Source: Kribbella jejuensis (GTDB lineage Bacteria; Actinomycetota; Actinomycetes; Propionibacteriales; Kribbellaceae). Taken from it: 64,000 nucleotides of DNA. The stretch covers positions 2,666,001 to 2,730,000 of the forward strand of contig NZ_VFMM01000001.1 in assembly GCF_006715085.1 (NCBI RefSeq), given 5' to 3'. The notes under the pieces are model-generated. The model did no database searches and was not told where the DNA came from. It saw only the letters and a program-made list of their open reading frames with translations. Of this stretch, positions 16,885-26,613 are shown one piece after another (the stretch's first letter is position 1; each line of letters starts with the position of its first letter). Position numbers and translations under genes: made by a program.

Positions 16885-17514
16885 ATGAAGAAGACCCTCA
16901 CCGCTCGCGTTCTGGCCGGCACCGCGATCCTCGGCGCCGCGGGCCTGCTGCTCGGAATCGCACCCAGCGACGCCGCCGTACCGGCCCGCGCCGCCGCGGT
17001 CAGCACGTACGCGAAGCCCGCCCTCAACCCGGCAAGCCTCCACTTCGGCTGGAAGTGCTGGGGCCACCCCACCAACTGCAACGTCGCCGTCTACGCACCG
17101 ACCGGGTGGAAGTTCACCAAGCTCAGCACGCGGGAAGCCAAGTTCACCGACAGCTCGAACACCTGGATGCTCCGCGTCGACGGCAGCCTCGACGGCAAGG
17201 TCAGCACCGGCACCGTGGCCCAGCAGCGGGTGAAGGAACTGCGTCGCGTCCCCGGTCTGAAGATCGTGTCCCGCGCCCACGGAACCGCGCCGTCGCTCGT
17301 CGGCGACGGGTCCACCGTCGCGTACAGGTCGCTCACCTACACCTACCGCGACGGCGCCCGCGGGCAGCGGCTGGTCTCCACCCGCTTCCTGGACATCTAC
17401 TCGAACGGCAAGCGTGCCTACATCGAGGTCACGGTCGCCGGCCGCCCGCAGGACAAGGCCGGCCTCACCAAGATCATGGCCGTCGCGACCCAGCGAGCGA
17501 CCCTGGTCGGCTGA
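16885..17514 (+). CDS. Small secreted protein with PGW-type domain
   Basis: A 209-residue protein with a clear Sec signal peptide (MKKTLTARV, a hydrophobic core, and a likely cut near SDA-AVPA) and a mature domain with VAVYAPTGWKF, FTDSSNTWMLRVDG and a later RLVSTRFLDIYS strand. The two cysteines (WKCWGHPTNC) may form a disulfide outside the cell. The domain pattern matches the exported proteins at 3.8 and 4.6 kb and weakly the kinase ectodomain at 7.4 kb. ATG 16885 was preferred over the in-frame ATG at 16870 because the signal peptide starts there. Function unknown; a surface ligand-binding protein is plausible. Confidence 0.82.
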   Translation: MKKTLTARVLAGTAILGAAGLLLGIAPSDAAVPARAAAVSTYAKPALNPASLHFGWKCWGHPTNCNVAVYAPTGWKFTKLSTREAKFTDSSNTWMLRVDGSLDGKVSTGTVAQQRVKELRRVPGLKIVSRAHGTAPSLVGDGSTVAYRSLTYTYRDGARGQRLVSTRFLDIYSNGKRAYIEVTVAGRPQDKAGLTKIMAVATQRATLVG

Positions 17515-17535
17515 CGTCGTGGACGCCTCGGCCAG

Positions 17536-17565
17536 GTGACCCGGGCACCAAGGTGCCCGGGTCAC
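17536..17565. terminator. Bidirectional hairpin terminator
   Basis: A perfect inverted repeat with 14-base arms (GTGACCCGGGCACC and its complement) and a 2-base centre, forming about 13 pairs with a tight loop. It lies between the convergent secreted-protein gene and purL, 7 bases from the purL stop, and can serve both strands. No long T run follows. Confidence 0.75.
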
Positions 17566-17572
17566 ACAACCA

Positions 17573-19834
17573 TCAGTTCAGGACCGACGGCAACGTGGAC
17601 GTCCACGCCTCCCGCAGCTCGGTCAGCGGGATCTCGAACTGGTCCTGGACGTCGAGGGTGTCGCCGGTGATCACGCCGATCTTCGCGTGCGGGAACCGGC
17701 GCGCGGTGCACATGTCGGTGAACCGCACCTCTTCGGTCCGCGGTACGGCGACCACTGCACGGCCGGCCGACTCCGCGAACAGGAACAGGAACGGGTCCAG
17801 CCCGTCCGGCGCCCAGACCCGCGCGCCGGCGCCGCCGCGCAGCGCGGACTCGACCAGCGTCTGCGCGACCCCGCCGTCGCTGACGTCGTGCGCCGCGTCG
17901 ATCAGCCCGTCCCGGGACGCGTTGATCAGGATGTCGGCCAGCTGCTTCTCGGCCTCAAGGTCCACCGCCGGCGGCCGCCCACCGAGGTGACCGTGCACGA
18001 CGTGCGCCCACTCGGACCCGGACAGCTCCTCCTCGGTCTCACCGAGCAGGTACAACTGGTGGCCCTCCATCTCGGCGGTGAAGCCGATCGGCGTACGGCG
18101 GGTGACGTCGTCGATCACGCCGAGCACGCCGACCACCGGCGTCGGCAGGATCGGGGTCTCGCCGGTCTGGTTGTAGAACGACACGTTCCCGCCGGTGACC
18201 GGCATCCCGAGTTCCTTGCAGGCGTCGACCAGGCCGCGGATCGCCTCGACGAACTGCCACATCACGCCCGGGTCCTCCGGCGAACCGAAGTTCAGGCAGT
18301 CGGTGACCGCGACCGGCCGGGCACCCGTGGTCGCGACGTTGCGGAACGACTCGGCGAGCGCGAGCTTGGCACCGGTGTACGGGTCGAGCTTGGCGAACCG
18401 GCCGTTGCAGTCGGTGGACACCGCGACGCCGAGGCCGCTGGTCTCGTCGACCCGGATCATCCCGCTGTCCTCGGGCTGCGCGAGCACCGAGTTGCCGAGC
18501 ACGTACCGGTCGTACTGGTCGGTCACCCAGGACTTGTCGCACAGGTTCGGCGACGCGACCAGCTCGAGCAGCGTGTCCCGCAGCTCCGCACCGGTGCTTG
18601 CCCGCGGCAGCTTCTCGGCGCCGTCGGCCTGGAGTTCGTCCTGCCAGTCCGGCCGCGCGAACGGACGCTCGTACACAGGCCCCTCGTGCGCGACGGTGCG
18701 CGGCGGTACGTCGACCACGCGCTCGCCGTGCCAGTCGATCTGCAGCCGGCCGGTGTCGGTGACCTCACCGATCACGTCGGCCTGCACGTCCCACTTCGCG
18801 CAGATCTTCAGGAACGCCTCGACGTTGTCCGGCGTGACGACCGCCATCATCCGTTCCTGCGACTCGCTCATCAGGATCTCTTCCGGCGCGAGCGACGCGT
18901 CCCGCAGCGGCACCTTGTCGAGCGAGACGTGCATACCGCCGTCGCCCGCACTGGCCAGCTCGGAGGTCGCGCAGGACAGCCCGGCACCGCCGAGGTCCTG
19001 GATGCCTTCGACGATGTTCGCCTGGAAGAGCTCGAGCGTGCACTCGATCAGGAGCTTCTCCATGAACGGGTCGCCCACCTGGACCGCCGGCCGCTTGGTC
19101 GGGCCACCGTCGGCGAAGGTCTCCGACGCGAGCACGGACACGCCGCCGATGCCGTCACCGCCGGTCTTCGCGCCGTACAGGATGATCTGGTTGCCGAGGC
19201 CGGTGGCGTTCGCGAGGTGCAGGTCCTCGTGCCGCATGACGCCGACGCAGAGCGCGTTCACCAGCGGGTTGCCGGCGTACGTCGGGTCGAAGACGACCTC
19301 ACCGCCGATGTTCGGCAGGCCCAGGCTGTTGCCGTACCCGCCGACGCCCGACACGATCCCGGGCAGTACGCGCCGGGTGTCCGGCGCGTCCAGCGGGCCG
19401 AACCGCAGCGGGTCCATCACCGCGACCGGGCGGGCGCCCATCGCCAGGATGTCGCGGACGATGCCGCCGACCCCGGTGGCCGCGCCCTGGTACGGCTCGA
19501 CGTACGACGGGTGGTTGTGCGACTCGACCTTGAAGGTGACCGCGTACCCCTCGCCGATGTCGATCACGCCGGCGTTCTCGCCGATGCCGGCCAGCATCTT
19601 GCCGGCCGGGGTCTCCTGCGGGATCTCACCGAAGCGCTTCAGGTGCACCTTGGAGGACTTGTACGAGCAGTGTTCGCTCCACATCACCGAGTACATCGCC
19701 AGCTCGCAGCTGGTCGGACGGCGTCCCAGGATGTCCCGGATCCGCTGGTACTCGTCCGGCTTCAGCCCGAGCTCGGCCCACGGCTGCTCGGCCTCCGGCG
19801 TGTTGCTGGCATTACTAACGGTGTCGGTCGACAC
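17573..19834 (-). CDS. purL: Phosphoribosylformylglycinamidine synthase subunit PurL
   Basis: A 753-residue small-type PurL, which with PurQ and PurS converts FGAR, glutamine and ATP to FGAM, step 4 of purine synthesis. Family motifs include [55 protein letters not shown] and the later [11 protein letters not shown] and HDVSDGG. Length and single-domain form match the actinobacterial PurSQL type. The GTG start at 19834 has an AGGAG site. The gene lies one base beyond the stop of an unknown membrane protein that separates it from purQ, so all four genes are likely one transcript. Confidence 0.98.
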   Translation of the reverse strand: MSTDTVSNASNTPEAEQPWAELGLKPDEYQRIRDILGRRPTSCELAMYSVMWSEHCSYKSSKVHLKRFGEIPQETPAGKMLAGIGENAGVIDIGEGYAVTFKVESHNHPSYVEPYQGAATGVGGIVRDILAMGARPVAVMDPLRFGPLDAPDTRRVLPGIVSGVGGYGNSLGLPNIGGEVVFDPTYAGNPLVNALCVGVMRHEDLHLANATGLGNQIILYGAKTGGDGIGGVSVLASETFADGGPTKRPAVQVGDPFMEKLLIECTLELFQANIVEGIQDLGGAGLSCATSELASAGDGGMHVSLDKVPLRDASLAPEEILMSESQERMMAVVTPDNVEAFLKICAKWDVQADVIGEVTDTGRLQIDWHGERVVDVPPRTVAHEGPVYERPFARPDWQDELQADGAEKLPRASTGAELRDTLLELVASPNLCDKSWVTDQYDRYVLGNSVLAQPEDSGMIRVDETSGLGVAVSTDCNGRFAKLDPYTGAKLALAESFRNVATTGARPVAVTDCLNFGSPEDPGVMWQFVEAIRGLVDACKELGMPVTGGNVSFYNQTGETPILPTPVVGVLGVIDDVTRRTPIGFTAEMEGHQLYLLGETEEELSGSEWAHVVHGHLGGRPPAVDLEAEKQLADILINASRDGLIDAAHDVSDGGVAQTLVESALRGGAGARVWAPDGLDPFLFLFAESAGRAVVAVPRTEEVRFTDMCTARRFPHAKIGVITGDTLDVQDQFEIPLTELREAWTSTLPSVLN

Positions 19835-19835
19835 T

Positions 19836-21881
19836 TCAGGACTCCTGCACTAGGTGGGACTCAGGTGAAACGGTAGCTGGCCGAGGCACGCCCATCAGAT
19901 GGGCGACCAGCATCGGAACGGCGAAGCCGCCCATGATTCCGGCGACGATGATGCCGACGTCGTTCAGCAGGCTGCCCGCCAGACCGCACACGGTCAGCGC
20001 CACCAGCGTCGGGCGGATCATCGGACGGCTGAGATAGAAGGTCCGGTACGACGCGAACGGCACCCGCTCCGGGAGCACGGTCGCGAGCATGCACAGGACC
20101 AGTGCGACCAGCAGAATCCAGCCGGCCGGGCTGTGGAAGACAGCCAGCGCGGCCTGCAGCTTGCGGACCAGGACGTCGCCGACGTCGCCCTCGATCACCC
20201 GAGCCGCGAAGTTTCCGAAATGGCTGCGCTGCGCCGGCGGGCGCAGGTAGTCGAGGTAGGCAACCGCGGACACCGCCAGTACGCCGCCCACGGCCACGCC
20301 GAGCAAGGCCCGCCACGACACACGGCCGCGCCAGGTCATCCAGGCCATCAGCAGCACCGCTGGGGTCAGACCGAGGATGCCGCCGAAATCCGTACCCCAT
20401 CCTGGTTTTCCGTCCACGACGATCGCGATGCCGCCGACGGCCAGCACGGCTAGCGCCGCCAGCGCGCGGCTCCGGTCCAGCAGCTGCTGGGCGGCCCATC
20501 CGGCCAGCACCAGCGCGGCCACGGCCAGTGCAGCGAACGTCGAGTTCCCGAAGCCGTAGAACCGGCCACCGATCACCGGCCCGTCGGCGAACATGCTGCC
20601 GAGCTGCATCGGCGTACCGAGGACGGCGTCGATCACGAGCACCACGTACACCGCCAGGGACAGCCCGAGGTACGCATAGCGCTTCAGAAGCAGCAGGGAG
20701 AGCGCTGCCGAGGCGGCGCTGATCCCGATCGTCACGCCGTACAGGGCCAAACCTGGCGAAGGCCAGCGCCACCAGACGGTCGCAGTGGACAGGAAGACCG
20801 CGACGAAGAAGCCAGCCTGGGTCAGCAGCGCGAAGATCGCCGTACGGCGTGCCCAGAGGCTGTTGCGCCGGATCAGGAACCAACCGAGGGACAAGGCCAA
20901 CGCAGCCGCTAAGGTGGCTGCCACGGCCTTCAACACCGGGCGGGGCTGCTCGTAGCGCTGGTTCGCGTCCAACCTGTCGTCGATGACCGCAGCCGCGTTC
21001 GTGTGGACGTCCCCGGTCGCATGGATCTCGCTACCACCCAGGGGTCCGGCCTTCTCCTCACCGGCCGGGTCGACCGACGCAGCCTGGCCGCGCAGCACGG
21101 TGGCGGTGATGTCCGTGAGCTGGATCAGACCGGGTCGCCGGGTCGAGTCGCTGGTCAGCCAGCGGGCACCGTTGTCGGGCGGCAACTGCAGCGCGACCAG
21201 CGTTTGCTGGTGCGAAAGCAGCTTCTCCTGACTGACACCCGTGAGCAGCACCCAGCCACCAGCCGCTCGTGCCTTGGCGACCAGATCGGCCACCTTCAGC
21301 AAGGCTTCCGTCCGGCCTTCGCGCGGCGGCAGCACACCGCCGTCGACGATCGCGTCCTGACAGGCCGGGCTCGCAAGCTTGGCCGCGTCGAACGCCGGCG
21401 ACCAGTCGGCCACCGAACCGTCCGGCTTCGCCACCGCGAGCGCTGCACCCGGCCCGAAGCCGCAGATACCGTCTCGGCTGGCGCCGAGCCGGCCGATCGG
21501 CGCGCCCGTGTGGTGCTGCGCCTGGCGGTCGACGTAGGTCTGCCAGCCCTCGACCTTGCCGCCGGTCACCGCGGGCAGGTCGGCGCACTCTTGCTCGGTC
21601 CCAGTGCCCCAGGCCCGGCTACCCGCGCTGATGGTCAGCCAGCCGTCGACCGGACAGGTCCGCGGACCGGCTGTCTTCACCGACATCGAGCCGACGTTCG
21701 ACTGGTTCACCAGCGCGGTCAGCCCCGGCGAGGACTTCACATCGCCCCAGGTCAGACCCGAAACACCGATCACCACGACCTTCGCCATCAGCGTCGACGG
21801 CTGCGCGAACGCCGTACCAGTGGTGCACAGCAGTGCGGCCGCGATGACGAAGAGCGCGCGCCGCACTCCGGTGAACCTCAT
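19836..21881 (-). CDS. Large membrane protein embedded in the purSQL operon
   Basis: A 681-residue protein not assignable by name. It has a signal peptide (residues 1 to about 26, ending AFAQ), an extracellular domain of about 300 residues and then about 10 transmembrane helices (from about 325). The ectodomain starts [15 protein letters not shown] and continues [16 protein letters not shown]. This order of an initial beta-strand then a Thr/Ser-rich loop recalls alkaline-phosphatase-superfamily domains, so it may be hydrolase-like; metal ligands are not secure. The ATG shares a base with the purQ stop (TGATG), and there is no ribosome site of its own, so translation should depend on purQ. Its stop sits one base before purL. 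A link to purine synthesis is not evident. Confidence 0.85.
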   Translation of the reverse strand: MRFTGVRRALFVIAAALLCTTGTAFAQPSTLMAKVVVIGVSGLTWGDVKSSPGLTALVNQSNVGSMSVKTAGPRTCPVDGWLTISAGSRAWGTGTEQECADLPAVTGGKVEGWQTYVDRQAQHHTGAPIGRLGASRDGICGFGPGAALAVAKPDGSVADWSPAFDAAKLASPACQDAIVDGGVLPPREGRTEALLKVADLVAKARAAGGWVLLTGVSQEKLLSHQQTLVALQLPPDNGARWLTSDSTRRPGLIQLTDITATVLRGQAASVDPAGEEKAGPLGGSEIHATGDVHTNAAAVIDDRLDANQRYEQPRPVLKAVAATLAAALALSLGWFLIRRNSLWARRTAIFALLTQAGFFVAVFLSTATVWWRWPSPGLALYGVTIGISAASAALSLLLLKRYAYLGLSLAVYVVLVIDAVLGTPMQLGSMFADGPVIGGRFYGFGNSTFAALAVAALVLAGWAAQQLLDRSRALAALAVLAVGGIAIVVDGKPGWGTDFGGILGLTPAVLLMAWMTWRGRVSWRALLGVAVGGVLAVSAVAYLDYLRPPAQRSHFGNFAARVIEGDVGDVLVRKLQAALAVFHSPAGWILLVALVLCMLATVLPERVPFASYRTFYLSRPMIRPTLVALTVCGLAGSLLNDVGIIVAGIMGGFAVPMLVAHLMGVPRPATVSPESHLVQES

Positions 21882-22549
21882 CAGGAGGCGACGACGGCCT
21901 TCAGCACCGAGGTGAAGAAGCCCAGGCCGTCCGTGCTCGGGCCGGTCAATGTCTCGACGGCGTGCTCCGGGTGCGGCATCAGGCCGACCACGTTGCCGCG
22001 CTCGTTGGTGATGCCGGCGATGTCGCGGTAGGAACCGTTGGGGTTGCCGAGGTAGCGGGCGACCACCCGGCCCTCGCCCTCCAGCCGGTCCAGCGTCGCC
22101 TCGTCGGCGACGAACGAACCGTCCTGGTTCTTCAGCACGATGGTGATCTCGTGGTTCGCGTCGTAGTCGCTGGTCCACGCGGTGCGGTTGTTCTCGATCC
22201 GCAGCGGCTGGTCCTTGCAGACGAACTTGCGGTGGTGGTTCTTGATCAGCGCACCGGGCAGCAGGTGCGACTCGCAGAGCACCTGGAAGCCGTTGCAGAT
22301 GCCGAGCACCGGCATGCCTTGGCCGGCCTTGGCAATGATCGTGTCCATCACCGGCGCGAACCGGGAGATCGCACCGGCGCGCAGGTAATCGCCGTACGAG
22401 AAGCCGCCGGGCAGGACGACCGCGTCCACACCGTGCAGGTCCGCGTCGCCGTGCCAGAGCGCGACCGCCTCGGCACCGGCCACCGCGGCCGCGCGCCGGG
22501 CGTCGACGTCGTCGAGTGAACCCGGGAAGGTGACGACCCCGATCTTCAC
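21881..22549 (-). CDS. purQ: Phosphoribosylformylglycinamidine synthase subunit PurQ
   Basis: A 222-residue class I glutamine amidotransferase that supplies ammonia to PurL. The nucleophile cysteine lies in [11 protein letters not shown], and the His-Glu pair in [10 protein letters not shown] near residues 195-205. The N-terminus ([15 protein letters not shown]) and [13 protein letters not shown] are typical. The GTG start overlaps the purS stop by four bases (GTGA), and its own stop overlaps the next ATG, giving a chain of coupled genes. Confidence 0.98.
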   Translation of the reverse strand: MKIGVVTFPGSLDDVDARRAAAVAGAEAVALWHGDADLHGVDAVVLPGGFSYGDYLRAGAISRFAPVMDTIIAKAGQGMPVLGICNGFQVLCESHLLPGALIKNHHRKFVCKDQPLRIENNRTAWTSDYDANHEITIVLKNQDGSFVADEATLDRLEGEGRVVARYLGNPNGSYRDIAGITNERGNVVGLMPHPEHAVETLTGPSTDGLGFFTSVLKAVVAS

Positions 22550-22797
22550 TGGTCGTTCTCCACGTGCAGCGCGTAGTCCTCGATCACCGGGTTGGCCAGG
22601 AGGGTATCCGCGGCCTTCCGGATCTCGGCGACCCGCTCCTCGGTCGCCTCACCGTCCAAGGTGATCTCGAAGCGCTTCCCCTGCCGGACATCGGCCACGC
22701 CGTCGAAGCCGAGCCGGCCGAACGCGCCGTGCACCGCCTTGCCCTGCGGGTCGAGGATCTCGGGCTTGAGCATGACGTCGACGACAACGCGAGCCAC
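22546..22797 (-). CDS. purS: Phosphoribosylformylglycinamidine synthase subunit PurS
   Basis: An 83-residue protein covering the usual full length of PurS, which bridges PurQ and PurL in the synthase complex. Typical segments are [38 protein letters not shown] and a C-terminal [18 protein letters not shown] start at 22797. It is the first gene of purS-purQ-membrane protein-purL; its promoter must lie in the short divergent region before the PadR gene. Confidence 0.96.
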   Translation of the reverse strand: MARVVVDVMLKPEILDPQGKAVHGAFGRLGFDGVADVRQGKRFEITLDGEATEERVAEIRKAADTLLANPVIEDYALHVENDQ

Positions 22798-22869
22798 TGA
22801 CTACTCCAGGTTTCGTTCCGGGGTGACGCCTGAATCCTACCGACCTGCGCGGGGAAGTCCCGCATCGTG

Positions 22870-22905
22870 AACTATACACTGAGTACATACACGCGAGGTA
22901 TAGTT
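22870..22905. promoter_or_regulatory. Candidate PadR operator
   Basis: A perfect inverted repeat with 8-base arms, AACTATAC and GTATAGTT, spaced by 20 bases, ends 6 bases before the PadR start codon. It is AT-rich compared with its surroundings, as a promoter-operator would be. It probably mediates autoregulation of the PadR-ABC operon and could also touch the divergent purS promoter region. Confidence 0.6.
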
Positions 22906-22911
22906 CTGGCC

Positions 22912-23433
22912 ATGGCCACTGCGGAGCTCGTTCTCGGGCTGCTGTCGGCCGGGCCCGCCCATGGGTACGACGTGAAGCGCGGCCACGACGCCTGGTTCCC
23001 GGACAGCCGTCCGCTGGCGTTCGGGCAGGTGTACACGACGCTGGGGCGGCTGGAGCGCGACGGCCTGGTCGAGGTGGTCGACAAGACGTCCGGCGGCGGA
23101 CCGGACCGGACCGTCTACGCGATCACCGCGAAGGGCCGGGACCACCTGACGGACTGGCTGAACGACCCCGTTCCACCGGCCTGGGGCAGCGCCGACGAGG
23201 TACTGCGGAAGCTCGTGGCGGCGATCCGCACCGGCGGCGACGCCGAGGGGTTCCTGGCCCGGCAGCGCGCCAGCCACCTGCGCCGGATCCGCGAACTGCG
23301 CGAGAGCCCGGCCGACGACGACCCGACGTCACCACTGGTCCGCGAGTACATCGTGGCCCACCTGGACGCCGACCTGCGCTGGCTGGACAGCGCCCTGGAC
23401 CGCATCGCCGAGCAGAGGGGGACTCGCTCATGA
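22912..23433 (+). CDS. PadR-family transcriptional regulator
   Basis: A 173-residue repressor. The N-terminal winged helix (LVLGLLSAGPAHGYDVKR, then GQVYTTLGRLERDGLVE and the wing GGGPDRTVYAIT) is diagnostic of PadR, and the C-terminal half is the helical dimerisation part (AHLDADLRWLDSALDRI). ATG 22912 was chosen over the upstream ATG at 22867 because the PadR fold begins there and the inverted repeat lies before it. The stop overlaps the ABC ATPase start (ATGA), so it controls its own transporter. Confidence 0.93.
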   Translation: MATAELVLGLLSAGPAHGYDVKRGHDAWFPDSRPLAFGQVYTTLGRLERDGLVEVVDKTSGGGPDRTVYAITAKGRDHLTDWLNDPVPPAWGSADEVLRKLVAAIRTGGDAEGFLARQRASHLRRIRELRESPADDDPTSPLVREYIVAHLDADLRWLDSALDRIAEQRGTRS

Positions 23434-24104
23434 ACGCAGCCTTGACCCTGGACCAAGTGGAGTACTCGTACCGCCGCAACCCGGCCCTGCGCGGTGTCAG
23501 CCTGCAGCTCGAACGGGGAGAGGTGGTGGCCGTCACCGGCGCCAGCGGCTGTGGCAAGTCCACGCTGCTGCACTGTGCGGCCGGCATCCTCACACCGGAC
23601 GCCGGGGCGGTCCAGGTGGACGGTCAGGACCTGGCCGAACTGCCGGAAGAGCGGCGTGCGGCCCTCCGGCGTACGAAGATCGGCATCGTGCTGCAGTTCG
23701 GGCAACTCGTGCCGGACCTGCCGCTGATCGACAATGTGGCGTTACCGCTTCTGCTGAGCGGTCACGAGCGCGGGGAGGCGCATGTATCGGCAATGGACTG
23801 GCTCGAGCAGGTGGGGATCGCGGACGACGCCGACGCAGTACCGGCGGAGCTGTCCGGTGGCCAGACGCAGCGTGCGGCTGTAGCGCGCGCCTTGATCACG
23901 GGACCTTCTGTGGTGCTGGCGGACGAGCCGACGGGCAGTCTGGACAGCAGGGCCGGCCAGGAGCTGCTGGAGGTGCTGCTGAAGGCCGCCCGGTATCGAG
24001 GGGCCGCGCTGATGATGGTGACGCACGACAACCTGGTCGCCGCGTCGGCCGACCGTGAGATCAGGCTGCGTGACGGCGTGATCCAGCACGAGGTAGCGCT
24101 ATGA
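23430..24104 (+). CDS. ABC transporter ATPase (MacB/LolD type)
   Basis: A 224-residue ATPase with Walker A GASGCGKST (about 38-46), Q-loop in VLQFGQLVPDL, signature LSGGQTQRAA, Walker B VVLADEPTG and a switch histidine in VTHDN. The Q-loop and LVPDL order fit the group that pairs with FtsX-like permeases. Start and stop overlap the neighbours by four bases each. With the following permease it forms an exporter or a mechanotransmission complex. Regulator-ATPase-permease order resembles PadR-controlled antimicrobial-peptide or lipid exporters. Confidence 0.94.
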   Translation: MNAALTLDQVEYSYRRNPALRGVSLQLERGEVVAVTGASGCGKSTLLHCAAGILTPDAGAVQVDGQDLAELPEERRAALRRTKIGIVLQFGQLVPDLPLIDNVALPLLLSGHERGEAHVSAMDWLEQVGIADDADAVPAELSGGQTQRAAVARALITGPSVVLADEPTGSLDSRAGQELLEVLLKAARYRGAALMMVTHDNLVAASADREIRLRDGVIQHEVAL

Positions 24105-25423
24105 CCCTCGAGACCCTGGTACAGCTGGCGCGCTCACGGACCCCTGCGGACCGCGGCCGGGTCCAGCTCGCCACGGCTGCCTTCGCCCTCAGCGGGGCTG
24201 TTCTGCTCGGAGCGCTGCGCATCGCGCGGATGGGCCAGGGTGAGCTCGACGAAGGCGTCTACAGCAACTACATCGCCGAGAGCGGTCTCCGCTCCGGCCT
24301 GATCGCGGCCTTGGTCGTCCTGGCCGTCCTGATCGGCGGTCTGGCGGTGCAGGCGCTGAGGCTCGGTACGGCGGCCCGTGAGCGGCGGCTGACCGCACTA
24401 CGTCTGGCAGGTGCCTCCCGGAAGCAGCTGCGGCAGTTGACCGTGGCCGACGCAGCCATGGCCGGTCTGGCCGGTGGACTGGTCTCCGGGCCGGCGTACC
24501 TGCTGCTGAGCCTGGTCCTCGGTGCGCTCCCGCGGATGGTCCGGGTACTGCCCGGCGCCGAGGTACTGGACGCGGTCGTGTGGGTGTTCGTCGTGGTGAT
24601 GACCACGGCCGCCGGTGCAGTGATCGGCAGCCTCCTGCACCGCGACGGGTCGCCGCACGCGGTACCGCGTGGCTCGCGGCCCCGTACCGGCCTCATCGCC
24701 GGGGCGGTGTTGCTCGCGTTCGGCCTGTTCGCCGCGCCGTACCAGGGCTACGTGGCGGCGACCGCCGCGCCGGCCGGGATCGGGTTGCTCTTCCTCGGCC
24801 TGTCGGCGCTCTGGACCGGCTGGCTCGGGCGGCGGATGCAACGGTCCAACGACCCGGCGAACCTGCTGGCCGGCATCCGGCTGATCGCCGACGGCCGGCC
24901 GTCGTCCCGGATCGGTGTGCTGCTGGGGTGCTGCGGCTTCCTGGTCGGCACGATGGCCGGCGGGATCGCCACCGTCCTCGGCGACGACCAGCTGGGCGGG
25001 TCGGAGACGTTCTACGACACCGGTTTCGGGCTCGCGATCGTCGGCCTGCTGATCGTCGTACTGACCGCGATGGCCGCGCTGATCGTCGGCGTCGCCGACC
25101 AGCTCGTCGACCAGCGCCGCCAGTTCGCCGGCCTCACCGCGCTCGGCGTCGATCTGCCGTTCCTGCGCCGGGTGGTCCGCCGCCAGCTGAGCGTGGTCGC
25201 GGCACCCGCGCTCGCGGTCGGCCTGCTGTTCGGCACGCTGATCGGCATCGACCGGCTGGCCGGCGGTGCGATGGCGGTCTTCGACCCCGTGATCCTTGTC
25301 CTCGCGGCGATCCTGGCCGCGGCGGGCTGGGTGTTCGGCCAGCTCGGCGGCGCGGTCGCCGGTTTCCTGCTTCGCAACCAACTGCGGGACGCACTCGATC
25401 CCGAGAATCTGAGGGCGGCCTGA
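24101..25423 (+). CDS. FtsX-like ABC transporter permease
   Basis: A 440-residue membrane protein with a first helix at about 25-45, then two FtsX-like helical bundles: about 65-165 (RERRLTALRLAGASRKQLRQL) and about 300-420 (QRRQFAGLTALGVDLPFLRRVV). The RLAGAS and ALGVD segments are the coupling regions typical of these permeases. The gap between the bundles is partly membrane-spanning. It is translationally coupled with the ATPase by ATGA and with the next gene by TGATG. Substrate unknown. Confidence 0.9.
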   Translation: MTLETLVQLARSRTPADRGRVQLATAAFALSGAVLLGALRIARMGQGELDEGVYSNYIAESGLRSGLIAALVVLAVLIGGLAVQALRLGTAARERRLTALRLAGASRKQLRQLTVADAAMAGLAGGLVSGPAYLLLSLVLGALPRMVRVLPGAEVLDAVVWVFVVVMTTAAGAVIGSLLHRDGSPHAVPRGSRPRTGLIAGAVLLAFGLFAAPYQGYVAATAAPAGIGLLFLGLSALWTGWLGRRMQRSNDPANLLAGIRLIADGRPSSRIGVLLGCCGFLVGTMAGGIATVLGDDQLGGSETFYDTGFGLAIVGLLIVVLTAMAALIVGVADQLVDQRRQFAGLTALGVDLPFLRRVVRRQLSVVAAPALAVGLLFGTLIGIDRLAGGAMAVFDPVILVLAAILAAAGWVFGQLGGAVAGFLLRNQLRDALDPENLRAA

Positions 25424-26049
25424 TGACCACACTCCCCCTGGCGATCCGGCCGGCGCTGCTGCTCGGGATACCGAACCGGATCACGCTGATCCGGACCGTG
25501 ATCGCGATGGCGGTCGCGACCTACGCGTTCCGTACCGGCGACCTGACCTGGCTCGTGGTCGGGTACTTCTCGTACTGGTTCGGCGACAGCCTGGACGGCT
25601 GGGTGGCCCGCCGGCGCAACGAGGAGTCGCTGTCCGGCGCGGTGTTCGACATCGTCTGCGACCGGGCCTGCTCGTTCCTGCTCGCGGCCGCGTTCATGGC
25701 GACGTACCCGGCGACCATCGGCCCGCTGGCGATCTACCTGGTCCAGTTCGGGGTACTGGACACCATGCTGACGTTCTCGTTCCTGCTCTGGCCGTGGATG
25801 CTCAGCCCGAACTACTTCTACAAGGTGGACCGGCCGATCTACCTGTGGAACTGGTCCAAGCCGGCCAAGGCACTGAACACCGCCGCCGTGGTGATCTCGC
25901 TGGTCGTGGCCGGCCGGACCGGCGCGCAGTGGCTGCCGTACACGGTCGCGATCGCGGCGCTGGTGGTGAAGATCGTGTCGTCGTACCGGGTGATCATGAT
26001 CATCTGCGGCCGCTGGGCCGCCGTACCAGAGGCGGGGGCCCATGGGTAG
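25423..26049 (+). CDS. CDP-alcohol phosphatidyltransferase
   Basis: A 208-residue membrane enzyme. The whole family signature D-x2-DG-x2-AR-x8-G-x3-D-x3-D is present: Asp55, Asp58, Gly59, Ala62, Arg63, Gly72, Asp76 and Asp80. Such enzymes swap CMP on a CDP-linked lipid for an alcohol, making phospholipid head groups. Several hydrophobic helices surround it. The acceptor alcohol cannot be told from sequence. The ATG shares its first base with the permease stop (TGATG), placing it in the PadR operon, which hints that the exporter acts on membrane lipid or in an envelope response. Confidence 0.9.
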   Translation: MTTLPLAIRPALLLGIPNRITLIRTVIAMAVATYAFRTGDLTWLVVGYFSYWFGDSLDGWVARRRNEESLSGAVFDIVCDRACSFLLAAAFMATYPATIGPLAIYLVQFGVLDTMLTFSFLLWPWMLSPNYFYKVDRPIYLWNWSKPAKALNTAAVVISLVVAGRTGAQWLPYTVAIAALVVKIVSSYRVIMIICGRWAAVPEAGAHG

Positions 26050-26121
26050 TAACCCTGGCCCCGCCCCGAAGTAGGCCTGGGTTCCATGGCAACGGCCGCG
26101 ATGGCGCTTAGCCTCGGAGTT

Positions 26122-26613
26122 ATGTGGGTCTGGCAACTGGCACTGGCAGTGGGCTTCGGTATCGGGTCCGCCGTCGTACCGTTCATGAACGCGGAGGCCT
26201 ACGTCCTCGCGCTCGGGGCCACCCACACCCTGAACCCGGTGGTCGCCGCGGTCGGCATCACGATCGGCCAGACCATCGGGAAGGTCGCGATGTTCCTCGC
26301 CGTCCGGCACCGCCCCGGCTACGCGGCCCGCAAGGCGAAGAAGGAGCCCAAGCCGGTCAACCTGGACACCCGCTGGGGCCGTTTCGTGCAGTGGAACCGC
26401 GACCTCAGCAAGCGGCTGCTGGACGCGATGAGCGACAGCCGGTGGGGTGCCCCGGTCACGCTGCTGAGCGCGTTCGTCGGCATCCCCCCGCTGTACGGCG
26501 TGGCGCTGATCGGCGGCGCCTCCCGGATGCGGACCCTCGTGTTCACGCTGTCCGTCCTCGTGGGCCGTGGCGCGCGCTTCGTCCTACTGGCCCTAGGCGT
26601 GAGCGCTTTCTAG
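26122..26613 (+). CDS. Small integral membrane protein, possibly VTT/DedA-related
   Basis: A protein of 163 residues from this start with hydrophobic segments at each end (VWQLALAVGFGIGSAVVPF, VVAAVGITIGQTIGKVAMF, TLVFTLSVLVGRGARFVLL) and a basic charged middle. The PxxG and late VGRGARF elements resemble the VTT/SNARE-associated group, but I am not certain. The start is unclear: ATG 26122 is preceded by GGAG only two bases away and by a TAGCCT box that could serve a leaderless transcript, while ATGs at 26086 and 26101 are in frame. Its TAG stop lies in a CTAG shared with purC. Confidence 0.75.
   Translation: MWVWQLALAVGFGIGSAVVPFMNAEAYVLALGATHTLNPVVAAVGITIGQTIGKVAMFLAVRHRPGYAARKAKKEPKPVNLDTRWGRFVQWNRDLSKRLLDAMSDSRWGAPVTLLSAFVGIPPLYGVALIGGASRMRTLVFTLSVLVGRGARFVLLALGVSAF

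Noticed and set aside
17687..19876. Two very long frames antisense to purL (over 500 codons each)
   Set aside because: Stop-free only because purL has GC-rich codons; composition is unlike proteins and purL is certain.
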